Below are positions 44,478 to 53,120 of a DNA stretch of 64,000 nt, piece by piece (the stretch's first letter is position 1; every line of letters starts with the position of its first letter). The position numbers and the translations under genes are program-made. Source of the DNA: Actinocorallia populi (lineage in GTDB: Bacteria; Actinomycetota; Actinomycetes; Streptosporangiales; Streptosporangiaceae); NCBI RefSeq assembly GCF_002995495.1, contig NZ_PVZV01000004.1, positions 496,001-560,000 of the forward strand, given 5' to 3'. The notes below the pieces were generated by a model, which was given only the letters and a program-made list of their open reading frames with translations, had not been told where the DNA came from and searched no databases.

Positions 44478-44514
44478 GAGGCCCTGCCCGATTTGGGTGG
44501 GGCCTCCTGCTTTT
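44478..44514 (+). terminator. Intrinsic terminator after the cassette
   Basis: GAGGCCC pairs with GGGCCTC (with an inner TGCCC/GGGT helix) and is followed by TGCTTTT. It lies 70 bp after the RsbW-like gene, marking the end of the operon. Confidence 0.6.
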
Positions 44515-44558
44515 GAAGATGCCGGGTGCCCTGAGCTGAACTGTGTGGGGCGACTGAT

Positions 44559-44964
44559 TCGGATCGGGGACGGCTTTTCGTCCCGGGTGGACGTCTCTGT
44601 CTATGGACGAGTCCTTCACCTCGTTCTTGAACGGGAGGACCCTTGACGTTCTGGAAGGCCGGGGGTGCAGGGGGCGGAGCCCCTTGCCGGGGTTCGGGGG
44701 CTCGGCCCCCGATGGGCACGGTCCCGAGCGGAGCGAGGGGCCACGCGTGTGGAGAGCGAGGGCCTGAAGTGGATGGGCCTCGGGCGATGGCCGTCGGCCG
44801 AATGATCGTTTTGCCGGATGGGCGGTCGAGCCGACATGGAGCTAACCCGCCGGACGAACCACCTCGTAAACGCCACCAGCGCGCCCATGATCGAAATCAT
44901 GAACGCGCTGGTAGACGGAGAGTGCGCCGCCAGGGACTCGAACCCCGGACCCGCTGATTAAGAG
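44559..44964. repeat. tRNA-Lys att-like direct repeat, copy 3 (at intact tRNA)
   Basis: About 405 bp matching 34311-34721 closely and 32761-33120 more distantly. It runs from the flank of the island into the anticodon loop of the intact tRNA-Lys gene. It is therefore the junction where the element supplied the tRNA 3' end. Confidence 0.85.
44880..44907 (-). terminator. tRNA-Lys downstream hairpin
   Basis: Reading on the minus strand: CGCG, then CATGAT-TTCG-ATCATG, then CGCG. This is a stable UUCG-loop hairpin 16 nt beyond the tRNA 3' end. It is present in all three repeat copies, with a compensated stem in copy 1, so it is probably a functional terminator or recombination-site structure. Confidence 0.6.
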
Positions 44965-44996
44965 TCAGCTGCTCTAACCAACTGAGCTAGCGGCGC
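44923..44996 (-). tRNA. tRNA-Lys (anticodon CTT)
   Basis: A 74-nt cloverleaf: acceptor GCGCCGC/GCGGCGC with discriminator A, D arm GCTCAGTTGGTTAGAGC, anticodon stem GCTGA/TCAGC with loop CTCTTAA (anticodon CTT), T arm CGGGGTTCGAGTCCCTG. CCA is not encoded. Its 3' end borders the accessory island and is duplicated at two further sites inside it, so it is the attachment gene. Confidence 0.95.
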
Positions 44997-45020
44997 GGAT
45001 GTCTTTCGACGGAGAGAACA

Positions 45021-46292
45021 TTACCGGGGTCCGGGGACTTGTGCGAATCGGCGGACGGTCCGGTGGGCGCGGTGCATCTGCCAGAGGCCGAGGAACCACA
45101 GGGGGTACTGGGCGAGCCAGGCGAGGCGGAAGGCCTCGGGGGTGAAGGTGCCGCCGGAGCCGCCGGCCAGGTCGAGGATGACGCCCATGGCGAGGATGGC
45201 GATGAGGGCGGCGGTGAAGCCGCCGGCGTTGACGATGCCGGTGGCGGTGCCGAGGCGGGCCGGGGGGTTGTGGGTGCGGGCGTGGTCGAAGGCGGCCATG
45301 CTGGCGGGGCCGCCGACGGCGGTGACGATGACGAGGGCGGTCAGGAGCCAGAGGGGGGCGCGGTCGGGCAGGGCCAGGACGGCGGTCCAGGTGAGGATGA
45401 TCGCCCAGATGACGCCGGCGGTGACGCGGAGGTGGTGGGCGGGGTGGGTGCTGAGCCAGCGGCCGATCACCGGGCCGGAGGCGATGTTGGCCAGGACGAA
45501 GATGATCAGCAGGGTGCCGGCGGCGGTGGGGGAGAGGCCCTGGGCGGAGACGAGGTAGGGGTAGCCCCACATCAGCGCGAAGGTGTTGGCGGCGAACTGG
45601 GTGGCGAAGTGCGTCCACAGGCCCAGGCGGGTGCCGGGGTTGCGCCAGGCGTCGGCGAGGTTGGCGCGGGTCTGGCCGAGGGTGGGGGCGGCGGCGGTGC
45701 GGGGCGGGTCGCGCAGGACGGCGAGGCACAGGACGGCGACGAGGACGCCGAGGGCGGCGGCCGAGCCGTAGGCGGCGCTCCAGCCGGGGCCGTGCAGGAG
45801 GGCGACGAGCGGCAGGGCGCTGATCACCTGGCCGCCCTGGCCGAGGAGGCCGGTGAGCTGGGTGATGAGCGGGACCTGCCGGACGGGGAACCAGCCGGAG
45901 GCGAGGCTGAGGACGCTGATGAACGTGGCGGCGTCGCCGGCGCCGACGAGGACGCGGGCGCCGATGGCCGTCCCGACGTCGGGGGCGAAGGCGAGGAGGA
46001 GTTGCCCGGCGGCCATGAGCAGCCCTCCGGCCGTGATCATCACCCGGGGTCCGAACCGGTCGAGCAGCAGCCCCACGGGGATCTGGCAGGCGGCGTAGAC
46101 GAGCACCTGCAGGACGGTGAACGTCGACAGCATGCTCGCGTTGGTCCCGAAGCGCTCGGCGGCCTCGATGCCGGCGACGCCGAAGGACGTGCGGTGCAGC
46201 ACGGCGGTGATGTAGGCGCAAATGCCCACCGCCCACAGGATCCAGGCGAGCCGCGGGGCGCGGGTGCGCTCGGACGGAAGGACGGCGGGCAT
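45021..46292 (-). CDS. MFS transporter
   Basis: 423 residues from ATG at 46292 (a GTG at 46310 is a possible alternative). Twelve hydrophobic segments are visible, with LLLDRFGPRVMITAGGLLMA as the loop 2-3 motif and TGIVNAGGFTAALIAILAMG near the end. It resembles the nitrate/hexuronate/phthalate-permease side of the superfamily (Arg at HRTSFG in TM1). The substrate is not predictable. It lies just upstream of tRNA-Lys and so belongs to the core side of the island border. Confidence 0.85.
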   Translation of the reverse strand: MPAVLPSERTRAPRLAWILWAVGICAYITAVLHRTSFGVAGIEAAERFGTNASMLSTFTVLQVLVYAACQIPVGLLLDRFGPRVMITAGGLLMAAGQLLLAFAPDVGTAIGARVLVGAGDAATFISVLSLASGWFPVRQVPLITQLTGLLGQGGQVISALPLVALLHGPGWSAAYGSAAALGVLVAVLCLAVLRDPPRTAAAPTLGQTRANLADAWRNPGTRLGLWTHFATQFAANTFALMWGYPYLVSAQGLSPTAAGTLLIIFVLANIASGPVIGRWLSTHPAHHLRVTAGVIWAIILTWTAVLALPDRAPLWLLTALVIVTAVGGPASMAAFDHARTHNPPARLGTATGIVNAGGFTAALIAILAMGVILDLAGGSGGTFTPEAFRLAWLAQYPLWFLGLWQMHRAHRTVRRFAQVPGPR

Positions 46293-46526
46293 TTGTGGGG
46301 CGTTTGGCACGATCCAACACTTTATGCCGGATGGGGAAGGTGCCCTGGCCTCGGGGTGCGTGGCCCTGAACACAGCGGCCTCATCGATCACGTCCAATAC
46401 ATGGACGACTGCCCTCCTTCAACTAAAAGAGTAATTTATCGAGGGCAAGCATTCCCCGTTCGGACCCGGCACACTCGGCTTCGGCGCGATTACCCAGGGT
46501 GACAATTTACTCACCGCGGCGCGGCC

Positions 46527-47042
46527 TCAGCCGATGAGCCGCTCGCTCAGCACCCCGCGCCACAACGAGATGGCCGTGGCCCGGTTGGGCACCCCGAGCT
46601 TGGCGTAGATCCGGTTCACGTGGTTCTTCACGGTCTTCTCGCTGAGATACAGCTCGCGGGCGATCTCCCCGTTGGAGCGCCCGGCCGCGATGAGGTCCAT
46701 CACCTCCGCCTCGCGGGCGGACAGCCCGAGCCCGGCCCGGGCCGCCGCCCGCACCGCCCGCACGAAGTCCAGGTGGCCGAAGTCCGCGGCGAGGTCGGTT
46801 CCCAGCACGAGCACCCTGCAGCGCTGGTTCACCGCCGATGCGAAGGCCGGGTCGTCCAGGATGACGACGTCGGGCCGCAACTGCAGGACGAGCGGGAGCG
46901 GGTCGCCGGGGGTGTCACCGATGACGACGGCCTCGCCGCCGGCGTTCAGGCGCACGACCATGGACGCGCGCGCCTCAGGGTCCGCGTGTGTCACCAGGAC
47001 TCTGAGCGGTTCGCGTCCGTCCGTGGTCGTGCCCGTGGCCAT
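46527..47042 (-). CDS. LuxR-type transcriptional regulator
   Basis: 171 residues. The C-terminal HTH is canonical ([20 protein letters not shown], then [20 protein letters not shown]). The N-terminal region resembles a receiver domain ([32 protein letters not shown]) but is short, and the acidic pocket is not fully convincing. It may respond without phosphorylation or to an unknown kinase. It is a stand-alone gene downstream of an LLM oxidoreductase gene on the same strand. Confidence 0.85.
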   Translation of the reverse strand: MATGTTTDGREPLRVLVTHADPEARASMVVRLNAGGEAVVIGDTPGDPLPLVLQLRPDVVILDDPAFASAVNQRCRVLVLGTDLAADFGHLDFVRAVRAAARAGLGLSAREAEVMDLIAAGRSNGEIARELYLSEKTVKNHVNRIYAKLGVPNRATAISLWRGVLSERLIG

Positions 47043-47139
47043 ACCGGTTTCTCCCGATGTCTAAGGCTTTGCCCGTTCGGATAAGCCGGGATCCTAACCG
47101 CCGGTATAGCCTTCTGTCACTGCATTGTGCAGCAATTTC

Positions 47140-48045
47140 TCATAGTTGGGAAAGCACTTCGGAGGCCACCAGATCGAGATGGTCCAGATCAGAAGGATCG
47201 AGGACCTGCAAATACAGCCTTCCGGTGCCGACCTCGGCGAACCGTCCGATTTTGTCCACCAATTCGGAAGGCGTCCCCGCCAGCCCGTCGTTGCGCAGCT
47301 CCTCGGGCGAGCGGCCGGTCGCCTCGGCCCGCCGCGCCAGCTCCGCCTCGTCCCGCCCGCAGCACAGCACCTGCGCCGCGGAGTAGACGAGCTCGCGCGA
47401 CGCCACCGCGCGCACCCGCTCGTACGCCTCGGCGGTCTCGGCGACGGAGTGGAACGGCACGTTGTACTCCGCGGCGTACCGGGCGGCGAGGGCGGGCGTC
47501 TTCTTGCGGCCGACCCCGCCGATGATGATCGGCGGCCCGCCGTCCTGGACGGGCTTGGGCAGTGCGGGCGAGTCCGTCAGCGTGTAGTGCTCGCCGGAGA
47601 ACGAGTAGGGGCCCGAGGCGCGCCACAGCCCCGTGACGATCTCGAGTTGCTCCTCGAGCCGGGCGAAGCGCTCGGCGGTCGGCGGGAACGGGATGCCGTA
47701 GGAGGCGTGCTCGCGTTCGAACCAGCCGGCGCCCAGGCCCAGCTCGACCCGCCCGCCGCTCATCTGGTCCACCTGGGCGACGCTGATGGCCAGCGGTCCG
47801 GGCAGCCGGAAGGTGGCGCTGGTGACCATGGTCCCCAGCCGGATCGTCGAGGTCTCGCGGGCCAGGGCCGCCAGCGTCAGCCAGGCGTCCGTCGGTCCGG
47901 GCAGGCCGTCGCCACCGCCGATGACCTGGTAGTGGTCAGAGCGGAAAAAGGCATCGAAACCACACTCCTCGGCCCGCCTGGCCACCGCGAGCAGCTGTTC
48001 GTAGGTCGCCCCCTCCTGGGGCTCGGTGAAGATACGCAAACGCAT
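47140..48045 (-). CDS. LLM-class F420-dependent oxidoreductase
   Basis: 301 residues of the luciferase-like barrel: MRLRIFTEPQEGATYEQLLA, CGFDAFFRSDHYQVIGGG, IRLGTMVTSATFRLPG, SGGRVELGLGAGWFEREH. The GAGWFE(R/A)EH element is typical of F420-dependent family members. It is an oxidoreductase of unknown substrate in the cytoplasm. It is divergent from the conservon operon, whose promoter region it shares. Confidence 0.88.
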   Translation of the reverse strand: MRLRIFTEPQEGATYEQLLAVARRAEECGFDAFFRSDHYQVIGGGDGLPGPTDAWLTLAALARETSTIRLGTMVTSATFRLPGPLAISVAQVDQMSGGRVELGLGAGWFEREHASYGIPFPPTAERFARLEEQLEIVTGLWRASGPYSFSGEHYTLTDSPALPKPVQDGGPPIIIGGVGRKKTPALAARYAAEYNVPFHSVAETAEAYERVRAVASRELVYSAAQVLCCGRDEAELARRAEATGRSPEELRNDGLAGTPSELVDKIGRFAEVGTGRLYLQVLDPSDLDHLDLVASEVLSQL

Positions 48046-48200
48046 GTTTCATCCCCTTAAGTGTCGTGTAGCTGTATTGTCACGGAAGGTCATGTGTCGA
48101 GATGGTTGCCAATCTGTTTCCGAAGCCTCCTTATGTTTGGCGAAGTCGCACGCTATGATCGATATCTTTGTGAAATGGGTCACATTGGGGGATTGGTGCG

Positions 48201-50423
48201 ATGGGTGGTGAGCAGCGGCGTCCGACCCGTTCCATCCGGCGGTTGATCATCTCGCTGTTGACGGTACCCCTGGCGACGCTGGTCGTACTCTGGGGATTCG
48301 CCGTCTCCGTGGCGCTGAAGGACAGCCTCCGGCTCGTGCGGGCGAACACCTTCCTCACCCATGTCGTGGAACCCGTCGAGACGCTCACCGCCGCCCTGCA
48401 GCACGAGCGGCGCATGTCGATGGCGCTGCTCGCCGACAGCCCCACCGTCGGCGAGGTCGGCCTCAAGGCCCAGCGCTCGCGCACCGACGCGGCGCGCGAG
48501 CGGCTCCTCGCCGTCCACCGCGGCCCCGAGCTCGACGACGTCTCCACCGAGCTGCTCGACCTGCGGGCCGACGCCCTCGTCCAGGACCTCGAGGGGCTGG
48601 ACGTCCTGCGCGCGCAGATCGACCGGCACGCCGCCGACCGCGACGTGATCGACCGGGCGACCGTCCTGGAGCGCTACTCCTCGCTGGTCGCCGCCGGGAA
48701 CATGATCTACGACTCGGCCGAGACCGGCGACGCCACCCTCAACCGCGAGATCCGCATCCACGTCTCCCTCGCCCACGCCCACGAGATCATCTCCTACGAG
48801 GACGCGCTGCTGACCGGCGCCCTCACCGCCGGCGCCCCCACCCCCGCCGAGCACGCCGAGTTCGTCAAGGCGGTCGGCGCCCACCGCTCCCGGTACACCG
48901 AGATCTTCAAGGGCTTCAACGTCGAGGACCGCCTCTACTTCGAACGGCTCCAGCGCTCCGCGCACTACCTGGACTTCCGGGAGCTGGAGGACAGACTGGT
49001 GGCCGACCCGGGCACCGAGGCGGACCCCACCGTCGACGCCGGGCAGTGGCACACTGCCAGCGAGCGCTGGCTGAACGACCTGGTGCGCTTCCACGCCGAC
49101 ACCCGCGCCTCGCTGTCCGTGCGGGCCACCGACTACGCCGGTGGCGTCCTGCTGCGGCTGGCGCTCGCCGGGGGCCTCGGCCTCGTCGCGGTCGTCGTCT
49201 CGATCGTGTTCGGCATCCGGACGGGCCGCCGGCTGGTCCGCGAGAACCGCCGGATGGTCCGCGCCCTGGAGGGGTTCACCAACGAGCGGCTGCCGACCAT
49301 CGCCGAACTGGTGCACGAGGGCGTCGAGATCGACCCGGACGAGGGCGCGCCGCTTCGCGACTTCACCATCACCGAGGTCGCCCAGGTGCACGAGGCCTTC
49401 GCCCAGTCCCGCCGGGCGGTGGTCGCCGCGACCGTCAGCGAGGTCGCCGCGCGGCGCGGTCTCGGCGAGGTGTTCGTCAACCTGGCCCGCCGCAACCAGG
49501 TGCTGCTGCAGCGGCTGCTGCGCCTGCTGGACGCCATGGAGCGCAAGGCCAAGACCCCCGAGGACCTCACCGACCTGTTCGAGATCGACCACCTGGTCAC
49601 CCGGATGCGCCGCCACGCCGAGGGCCTGGTCATCCTCGCCGGGCGGCCCGCCGGGCGGACCTGGCGCCGCCCCGTCCCGGTCGTGGACGTGGTGCGGGCC
49701 GCGGTCGCGGAGATCGAGGACTACCAGCGGGTCAAGGTCCCGCCGATCCCGGACGACCTGGCCGTGGCCGGCACCGCCACCGCCGACGTCGTGCACCTGC
49801 TGGCCGAGCTGATCGAGAACGCCGCCATGTACTCCCCGCCGGAGATGCAGGTGCAGATCACCGCGCAGGCCGTCGCGCACGGCCTGGCGCTGGAGGTGGA
49901 GGACCGGGGTCTGGGCCTGGACGACGACAAGCGCGAGAGCCTCAACCAGACCCTGGCCGAGGCGCCGGACTTCGACCTGTTCGACAGCGCCAGGCTCGGC
50001 CTGTTCGTGGTGGCGAGGCTGGCCCGGCGGCACGACATCAGGGTGCGGCTCCGCCCGTCCCCCTACGGCGGGACGACGGCGATCGTGCTGCTGCCGCCGG
50101 GCGTGCTGGTGACGGCGGAGGAGGAGCCGGCCGTGCCGGAGCCGCGGCCGGAGCCGCGGCCCCGGCCGCGGATGGAGCAGCCGGTCGCGATCCCCGCGGC
50201 CGGGGAGGGCGAGCTGCCGCGGCGGGTGCGCCAGCGCAACCTGGCGCCGCAGCTGCGGGACCAGGGCGAGGCGGGGCCGGCGGCGGTGGCCGGCGGCCCC
50301 GCGGTCCGCCCACCGGAACAGGCGCGCGATCTCATGTCCGCGATGCAGCAGGGCTGGCAGCGCGGAAGGGACGAGGTCGCGTCGCAGGCGCGAGAAGAAG
50401 GACGGGATGACCATGACCAGTGA
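48201..50423 (+). CDS. cvnA: Conservon sensor kinase-like protein (CvnA) with nitrate-sensing domain
   Basis: 740 residues: a membrane segment at about 14-34, an extracytoplasmic NIT (nitrate/nitrite-sensing-like) region about 45-300, a second segment (LRLALAGGLGLVAVVVSIVFG, about 316-336), HAMP-like helices, then an HATPase with N box AELIENAAMYSPP near 533 and G box GLGLDDDK. No standard phospho-acceptor His motif is seen, as usual for CvnA. The C-terminal tail is Pro/Arg-rich. Four downstream genes overlap in series, so this is the first gene of a conservon. The ligand is unknown; NIT suggests a small anion. Confidence 0.9.
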   Translation: MGGEQRRPTRSIRRLIISLLTVPLATLVVLWGFAVSVALKDSLRLVRANTFLTHVVEPVETLTAALQHERRMSMALLADSPTVGEVGLKAQRSRTDAARERLLAVHRGPELDDVSTELLDLRADALVQDLEGLDVLRAQIDRHAADRDVIDRATVLERYSSLVAAGNMIYDSAETGDATLNREIRIHVSLAHAHEIISYEDALLTGALTAGAPTPAEHAEFVKAVGAHRSRYTEIFKGFNVEDRLYFERLQRSAHYLDFRELEDRLVADPGTEADPTVDAGQWHTASERWLNDLVRFHADTRASLSVRATDYAGGVLLRLALAGGLGLVAVVVSIVFGIRTGRRLVRENRRMVRALEGFTNERLPTIAELVHEGVEIDPDEGAPLRDFTITEVAQVHEAFAQSRRAVVAATVSEVAARRGLGEVFVNLARRNQVLLQRLLRLLDAMERKAKTPEDLTDLFEIDHLVTRMRRHAEGLVILAGRPAGRTWRRPVPVVDVVRAAVAEIEDYQRVKVPPIPDDLAVAGTATADVVHLLAELIENAAMYSPPEMQVQITAQAVAHGLALEVEDRGLGLDDDKRESLNQTLAEAPDFDLFDSARLGLFVVARLARRHDIRVRLRPSPYGGTTAIVLLPPGVLVTAEEEPAVPEPRPEPRPRPRMEQPVAIPAAGEGELPRRVRQRNLAPQLRDQGEAGPAAVAGGPAVRPPEQARDLMSAMQQGWQRGRDEVASQAREEGRDDHDQ

Positions 50424-50829
50424 CCTCTCCACGCAGGTCAAGGGGGAACTCAGCTGGCTGCTCGACGCGATGCTCGAGCGGGTGGTGGAGGCTCGGCACA
50501 TCGTGCTGCTCTCCGGCGACGGGTTGCGGATCGCCTCGTCCAGGAGTCTGGAGCGGGAGGAGGCCGAGCACCTGTCCGCCGTCGCCTCGGGGTTCCAGAG
50601 CCTGGCCAGGGGCACGGCCGAGCACTTCCAGGCGGGCGCGGTCCGGCAGACCATCGTGGAGATGGAGCGGGGCTTCCTGTTCGTCACCGCGGCGGGCCAC
50701 GGCGCCTGCCTGGCCCTGCTCGCCGAGGAGGGCGCGGACGTGGGCGTGATCGCCTACGAGATGGCGCTGCTGGTCAGCCGGGTCGGGCAGCACCTGTCCG
50801 CCGAGGCGAGGCAGCCGGGCCCGGCCTGA
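50407..50829 (+). CDS. cvnB: Conservon roadblock/LC7 protein (CvnB)
   Basis: 140 residues forming a roadblock/LC7 domain (ELSWLLDAMLERVVEARHIV, LLSGDGLRIASS, MERGFLFVTAAGHGACLALL). In conservons this subunit binds the GTPase CvnD and acts as a GTPase-activating or scaffold protein. It overlaps the CvnA gene by 17 bp. The ATG at 50413 is an alternative start. Cytoplasmic, membrane-associated through CvnA by analogy. Confidence 0.92.
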   Translation: MTMTSDLSTQVKGELSWLLDAMLERVVEARHIVLLSGDGLRIASSRSLEREEAEHLSAVASGFQSLARGTAEHFQAGAVRQTIVEMERGFLFVTAAGHGACLALLAEEGADVGVIAYEMALLVSRVGQHLSAEARQPGPA

Positions 50830-51200
50830 TGGACGAGCCCGCCTGGGCCGACGAGGACGCCGGCCCGATCGTACGCCCGTACGCGCTGACCGGCGGCCGG
50901 ACCCGGGACGACCTCGGCGGGCGGCTGGACCTGCTCGACCTCGTCGAGACGACGGGCGAGGAGCCGGAGCGGAAGGCGGACCTCGGTCCCGAACACCTGC
51001 GGATCCGGCGGCTCACCGCCGAACCGCTCTCGGTGGCCGAGGTGGCCGCCGACCTGGATCTGCCGCTGGACGTGGTCCGCGTCCTGCTGGGGGATCTGCT
51101 CAGACACGGGCTGGTCCGCCTGCGAAAGCCGGCATCGGTGTCGCGCCTGACGGATGCGCGACTGCTCAAGGAAGTGATCGATGGACTCTCAGCCCTATAG
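50829..51200 (+). CDS. cvnC: Conservon DUF742 protein (CvnC)
   Basis: 123 residues. PIVRPYALTGGRT at the N-terminus and LDLPLDVVRVLLGDLLRHGL in the middle are the DUF742 hallmarks: a winged-helix-like fold whose role in the complex is not settled. Its ATG overlaps the CvnB stop (TGATG), and its 3' end overlaps the GTPase start by 20 bp, the tight packing typical of conservons. Confidence 0.92.
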   Translation: MDEPAWADEDAGPIVRPYALTGGRTRDDLGGRLDLLDLVETTGEEPERKADLGPEHLRIRRLTAEPLSVAEVAADLDLPLDVVRVLLGDLLRHGLVRLRKPASVSRLTDARLLKEVIDGLSAL

Positions 51201-51756
51201 CCACGACCCCGTCGCGATCAAGATCATGATCGCGGGTGGCTTCGGTGTCGGCAAGACGACCATGGTCGGCGCGGTCAGCGAGATCAAGCCGCTGCGCACC
51301 GAGGCCGCCCTGACCGAGAAGAGCGAGGGCGTGGACGACACCGGGCACGTCCGCGGCAAGACGACGACCACGGTCGCGATGGACTTCGGCCGCATCACCA
51401 TGCGGGAGGGCCTGAGCATCTACCTGTTCGGCACGCCCGGCCAGGACAGGTTCTGGTTCATGTGGGACGAGCTGGCGCACGGGGCGCTGGGCGCGGTGGT
51501 GCTCGCCGACACCCGCAGGCTGGCCGAGTGCTTCGCCTCGATCGACTACTTCGAGGGGCGCGGCCTCCCGTTCATCGTCGCGGTGAACTGCTTCGACGGG
51601 GCCAGGCGCCACTCCACCGAGGCCATCAGGACGGCGCTGGACCTCGACCCGAGGGTGCCGATCGTGCTCTGCGACGCCCGCTCCCGCGAGTCGGCGAAGG
51701 AGGCGCTGATCACGCTGGTCGGCCACGTCCTGGACGGAGTGGGGTCGAGGGCGTGA
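51181..51756 (+). CDS. cvnD: Conservon Ras-like GTPase (CvnD)
   Basis: 191 residues. The G1 loop is GGFGVGKTTMVGAV. The KTTTTVAMDFGRI segment is switch I-like, LYLFGTPGQDRFWFMWDEL-type G3 (FGTPGQDRF) follows, and NCFD serves as the G4 region. It is a small GTPase that cycles with CvnB and receives a signal from CvnA. Conservon GTPases influence development and metabolism in Streptomyces. It overlaps the substrate-binding lipoprotein gene by GTGA, which extends the operon. Confidence 0.93.
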   Translation: MDSQPYSHDPVAIKIMIAGGFGVGKTTMVGAVSEIKPLRTEAALTEKSEGVDDTGHVRGKTTTTVAMDFGRITMREGLSIYLFGTPGQDRFWFMWDELAHGALGAVVLADTRRLAECFASIDYFEGRGLPFIVAVNCFDGARRHSTEAIRTALDLDPRVPIVLCDARSRESAKEALITLVGHVLDGVGSRA

Positions 51757-53009
51757 GGAGGGCTCGTCTGGCCGCGGCGGCGCTGCTGCTGGCGCTCTCC
51801 GGCTGTTCGGGGGAGGACGGGCGCGCGGACGCGCGGGGGACGCCGGGCGTCACCGCGGCGCCCTGCCCCGACGCGACCAACCCGGACAACGGCTGCATCT
51901 ACCTCGGCACGCTCACCGACCTCACGGGCCCGTTCAGCGCGATCTCCTCGCCGGCGACCCGGGCTCAGGAGGCGTTCTGGAAACGGGTGAACCAGCAGGG
52001 CGGGATCGGCGGCCACGACATCGACGTCACCCGGTACCTGCGCGACACCGGGTACGACGAGGCGGCGCACGAGAGGCTCTACGCGGAGACCAAGGACCAC
52101 GTCCTGGCCTACGCCCAGATGATCGGCTCCCCGCACACCAACCGCGTCCTGCACGCGATGCTGGCGGAGAAGGTCATCACCACGCCGCTGAGCTGGACGT
52201 CGCAGTGGAACTTCGTCCCGAACGTGCTGGAGGCCGGGGGCAGCTACTGCGTGGAGGCGATGAACGCCGTGGACTACGCGGCCGACACGTTCGCGCGGGA
52301 GAAGAAGCCCTACAAGGTCGAGAGCGTGATGTCGATCGGCTACCCGGGCGAGTTCGGCGCCGACTCCGCCGGCGGGGCGCGGATCGCCGCGCAGCGGCGG
52401 GGCCTGGACTACCACCCCGTCCTCATGGACCAGGGGACGGGCGCGAAGCCCGTCGCGCAGATCCTGAAGCGCAGACCCGACCTGGTCGTCATCGCCGCCG
52501 CTCCCGGCGACACCACCGCGATCGTGAAGGCGGCGGTCCAGCAGGGCTACAAGGGCAGGTTCATCGGCAACAACCCGTCCTGGATCCAGTCGATGGCCGG
52601 GATGCAGGGTTTCCGCGGCCGCTTCTGGCTGGCGGGGCCGTGGCGGCCCTACGCCACCGACTCTCCCGGCCACGCGGCGATGCGCGCCGCGCTCGGCGAC
52701 GTCGCCGAGTCCGACGCCTATGTCAGCGGCTGGACGTACTCCTACGGGCTCAAGGCGGCCCTGGAGAACACGGTGAAGACCGGCCGCCTCACCCGCGCGG
52801 GACTGCTGAAGGCCGCGGGGGAGCTCACGCAGGTCGACTACGAGGGCATCCTCCCGGAGGAGGCGGGGAACATGAGCCACCCCTTCCGGCAGACGGTGTT
52901 CAGCGTGCCGGACAAGCGGCAGTACACCGGGATCCGGGTCGTGGAGGACTTCTACGAGGGACCGACGGCCCGCACCCACGAACTCACGGAGCCGTGCGCC
53001 GAGGCTTGA
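51753..53009 (+). CDS. Branched-chain amino-acid-type substrate-binding lipoprotein in the conservon operon
   Basis: 418 residues from GTG, with lipobox LALSGC at about residues 13-18. The mature protein belongs to the Leu/Ile/Val-binding (Peripla_BP_6) fold: IYLGTLTDLTGPFSAISSPA near the start, QQGGIGGHDIDVTRY and QQGYKGRFIGNNPSW later. No permease or ATPase gene is adjacent, so it is unlikely to serve its own transporter. Its start overlaps the GTPase stop (GTGA), so it is made with the conservon and may be an extracytoplasmic sensor for it. Confidence 0.85.
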   Translation: MRRARLAAAALLLALSGCSGEDGRADARGTPGVTAAPCPDATNPDNGCIYLGTLTDLTGPFSAISSPATRAQEAFWKRVNQQGGIGGHDIDVTRYLRDTGYDEAAHERLYAETKDHVLAYAQMIGSPHTNRVLHAMLAEKVITTPLSWTSQWNFVPNVLEAGGSYCVEAMNAVDYAADTFAREKKPYKVESVMSIGYPGEFGADSAGGARIAAQRRGLDYHPVLMDQGTGAKPVAQILKRRPDLVVIAAAPGDTTAIVKAAVQQGYKGRFIGNNPSWIQSMAGMQGFRGRFWLAGPWRPYATDSPGHAAMRAALGDVAESDAYVSGWTYSYGLKAALENTVKTGRLTRAGLLKAAGELTQVDYEGILPEEAGNMSHPFRQTVFSVPDKRQYTGIRVVEDFYEGPTARTHELTEPCAEA

Positions 53010-53120
53010 CCCGCTGATGCCATATGTCCGCTCCATGCCGGAGCTTTGACAGAGGCGTACTTTCTGCATCTATCCCCAGGGTAAGGACATCACAGATAGT
53101 CACCTTCCGGGGGAGAGGCC

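Larger units (their letters stand above)
33121..44964. mobile_element. tRNA-Lys accessory island built of at least two nested elements
   Basis: The intact tRNA-Lys gene at 44923-44996 (minus strand) has its 3' end facing this region, and 3' fragments of it recur at about 34681 and 33080 inside longer direct repeats. The repeats bound a 1.6-kb unit with higBA (33.1-34.7 kb) and a 10.2-kb unit (34.7-45.0 kb) with AIPR, the radical SAM cassette and decayed genes. The DNA is less GC-rich in places and contains IS and gene remnants. No integrase, relaxase or replication gene is visible, so mobilisation would need help in trans. Confidence 0.7.

Noticed and set aside
32761-44964. CRISPR-like or tandem repeat array
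   Set aside because: The repeats are three long blocks kilobases apart, each ending in tRNA sequence; there are no short spacers.
45039-46502. Plus-strand open frame of about 490 codons
   Set aside because: Antisense to the MFS transporter; the Gly/Glu-rich translation is the mirror of membrane codons. The minus-strand gene has clear membrane segments.
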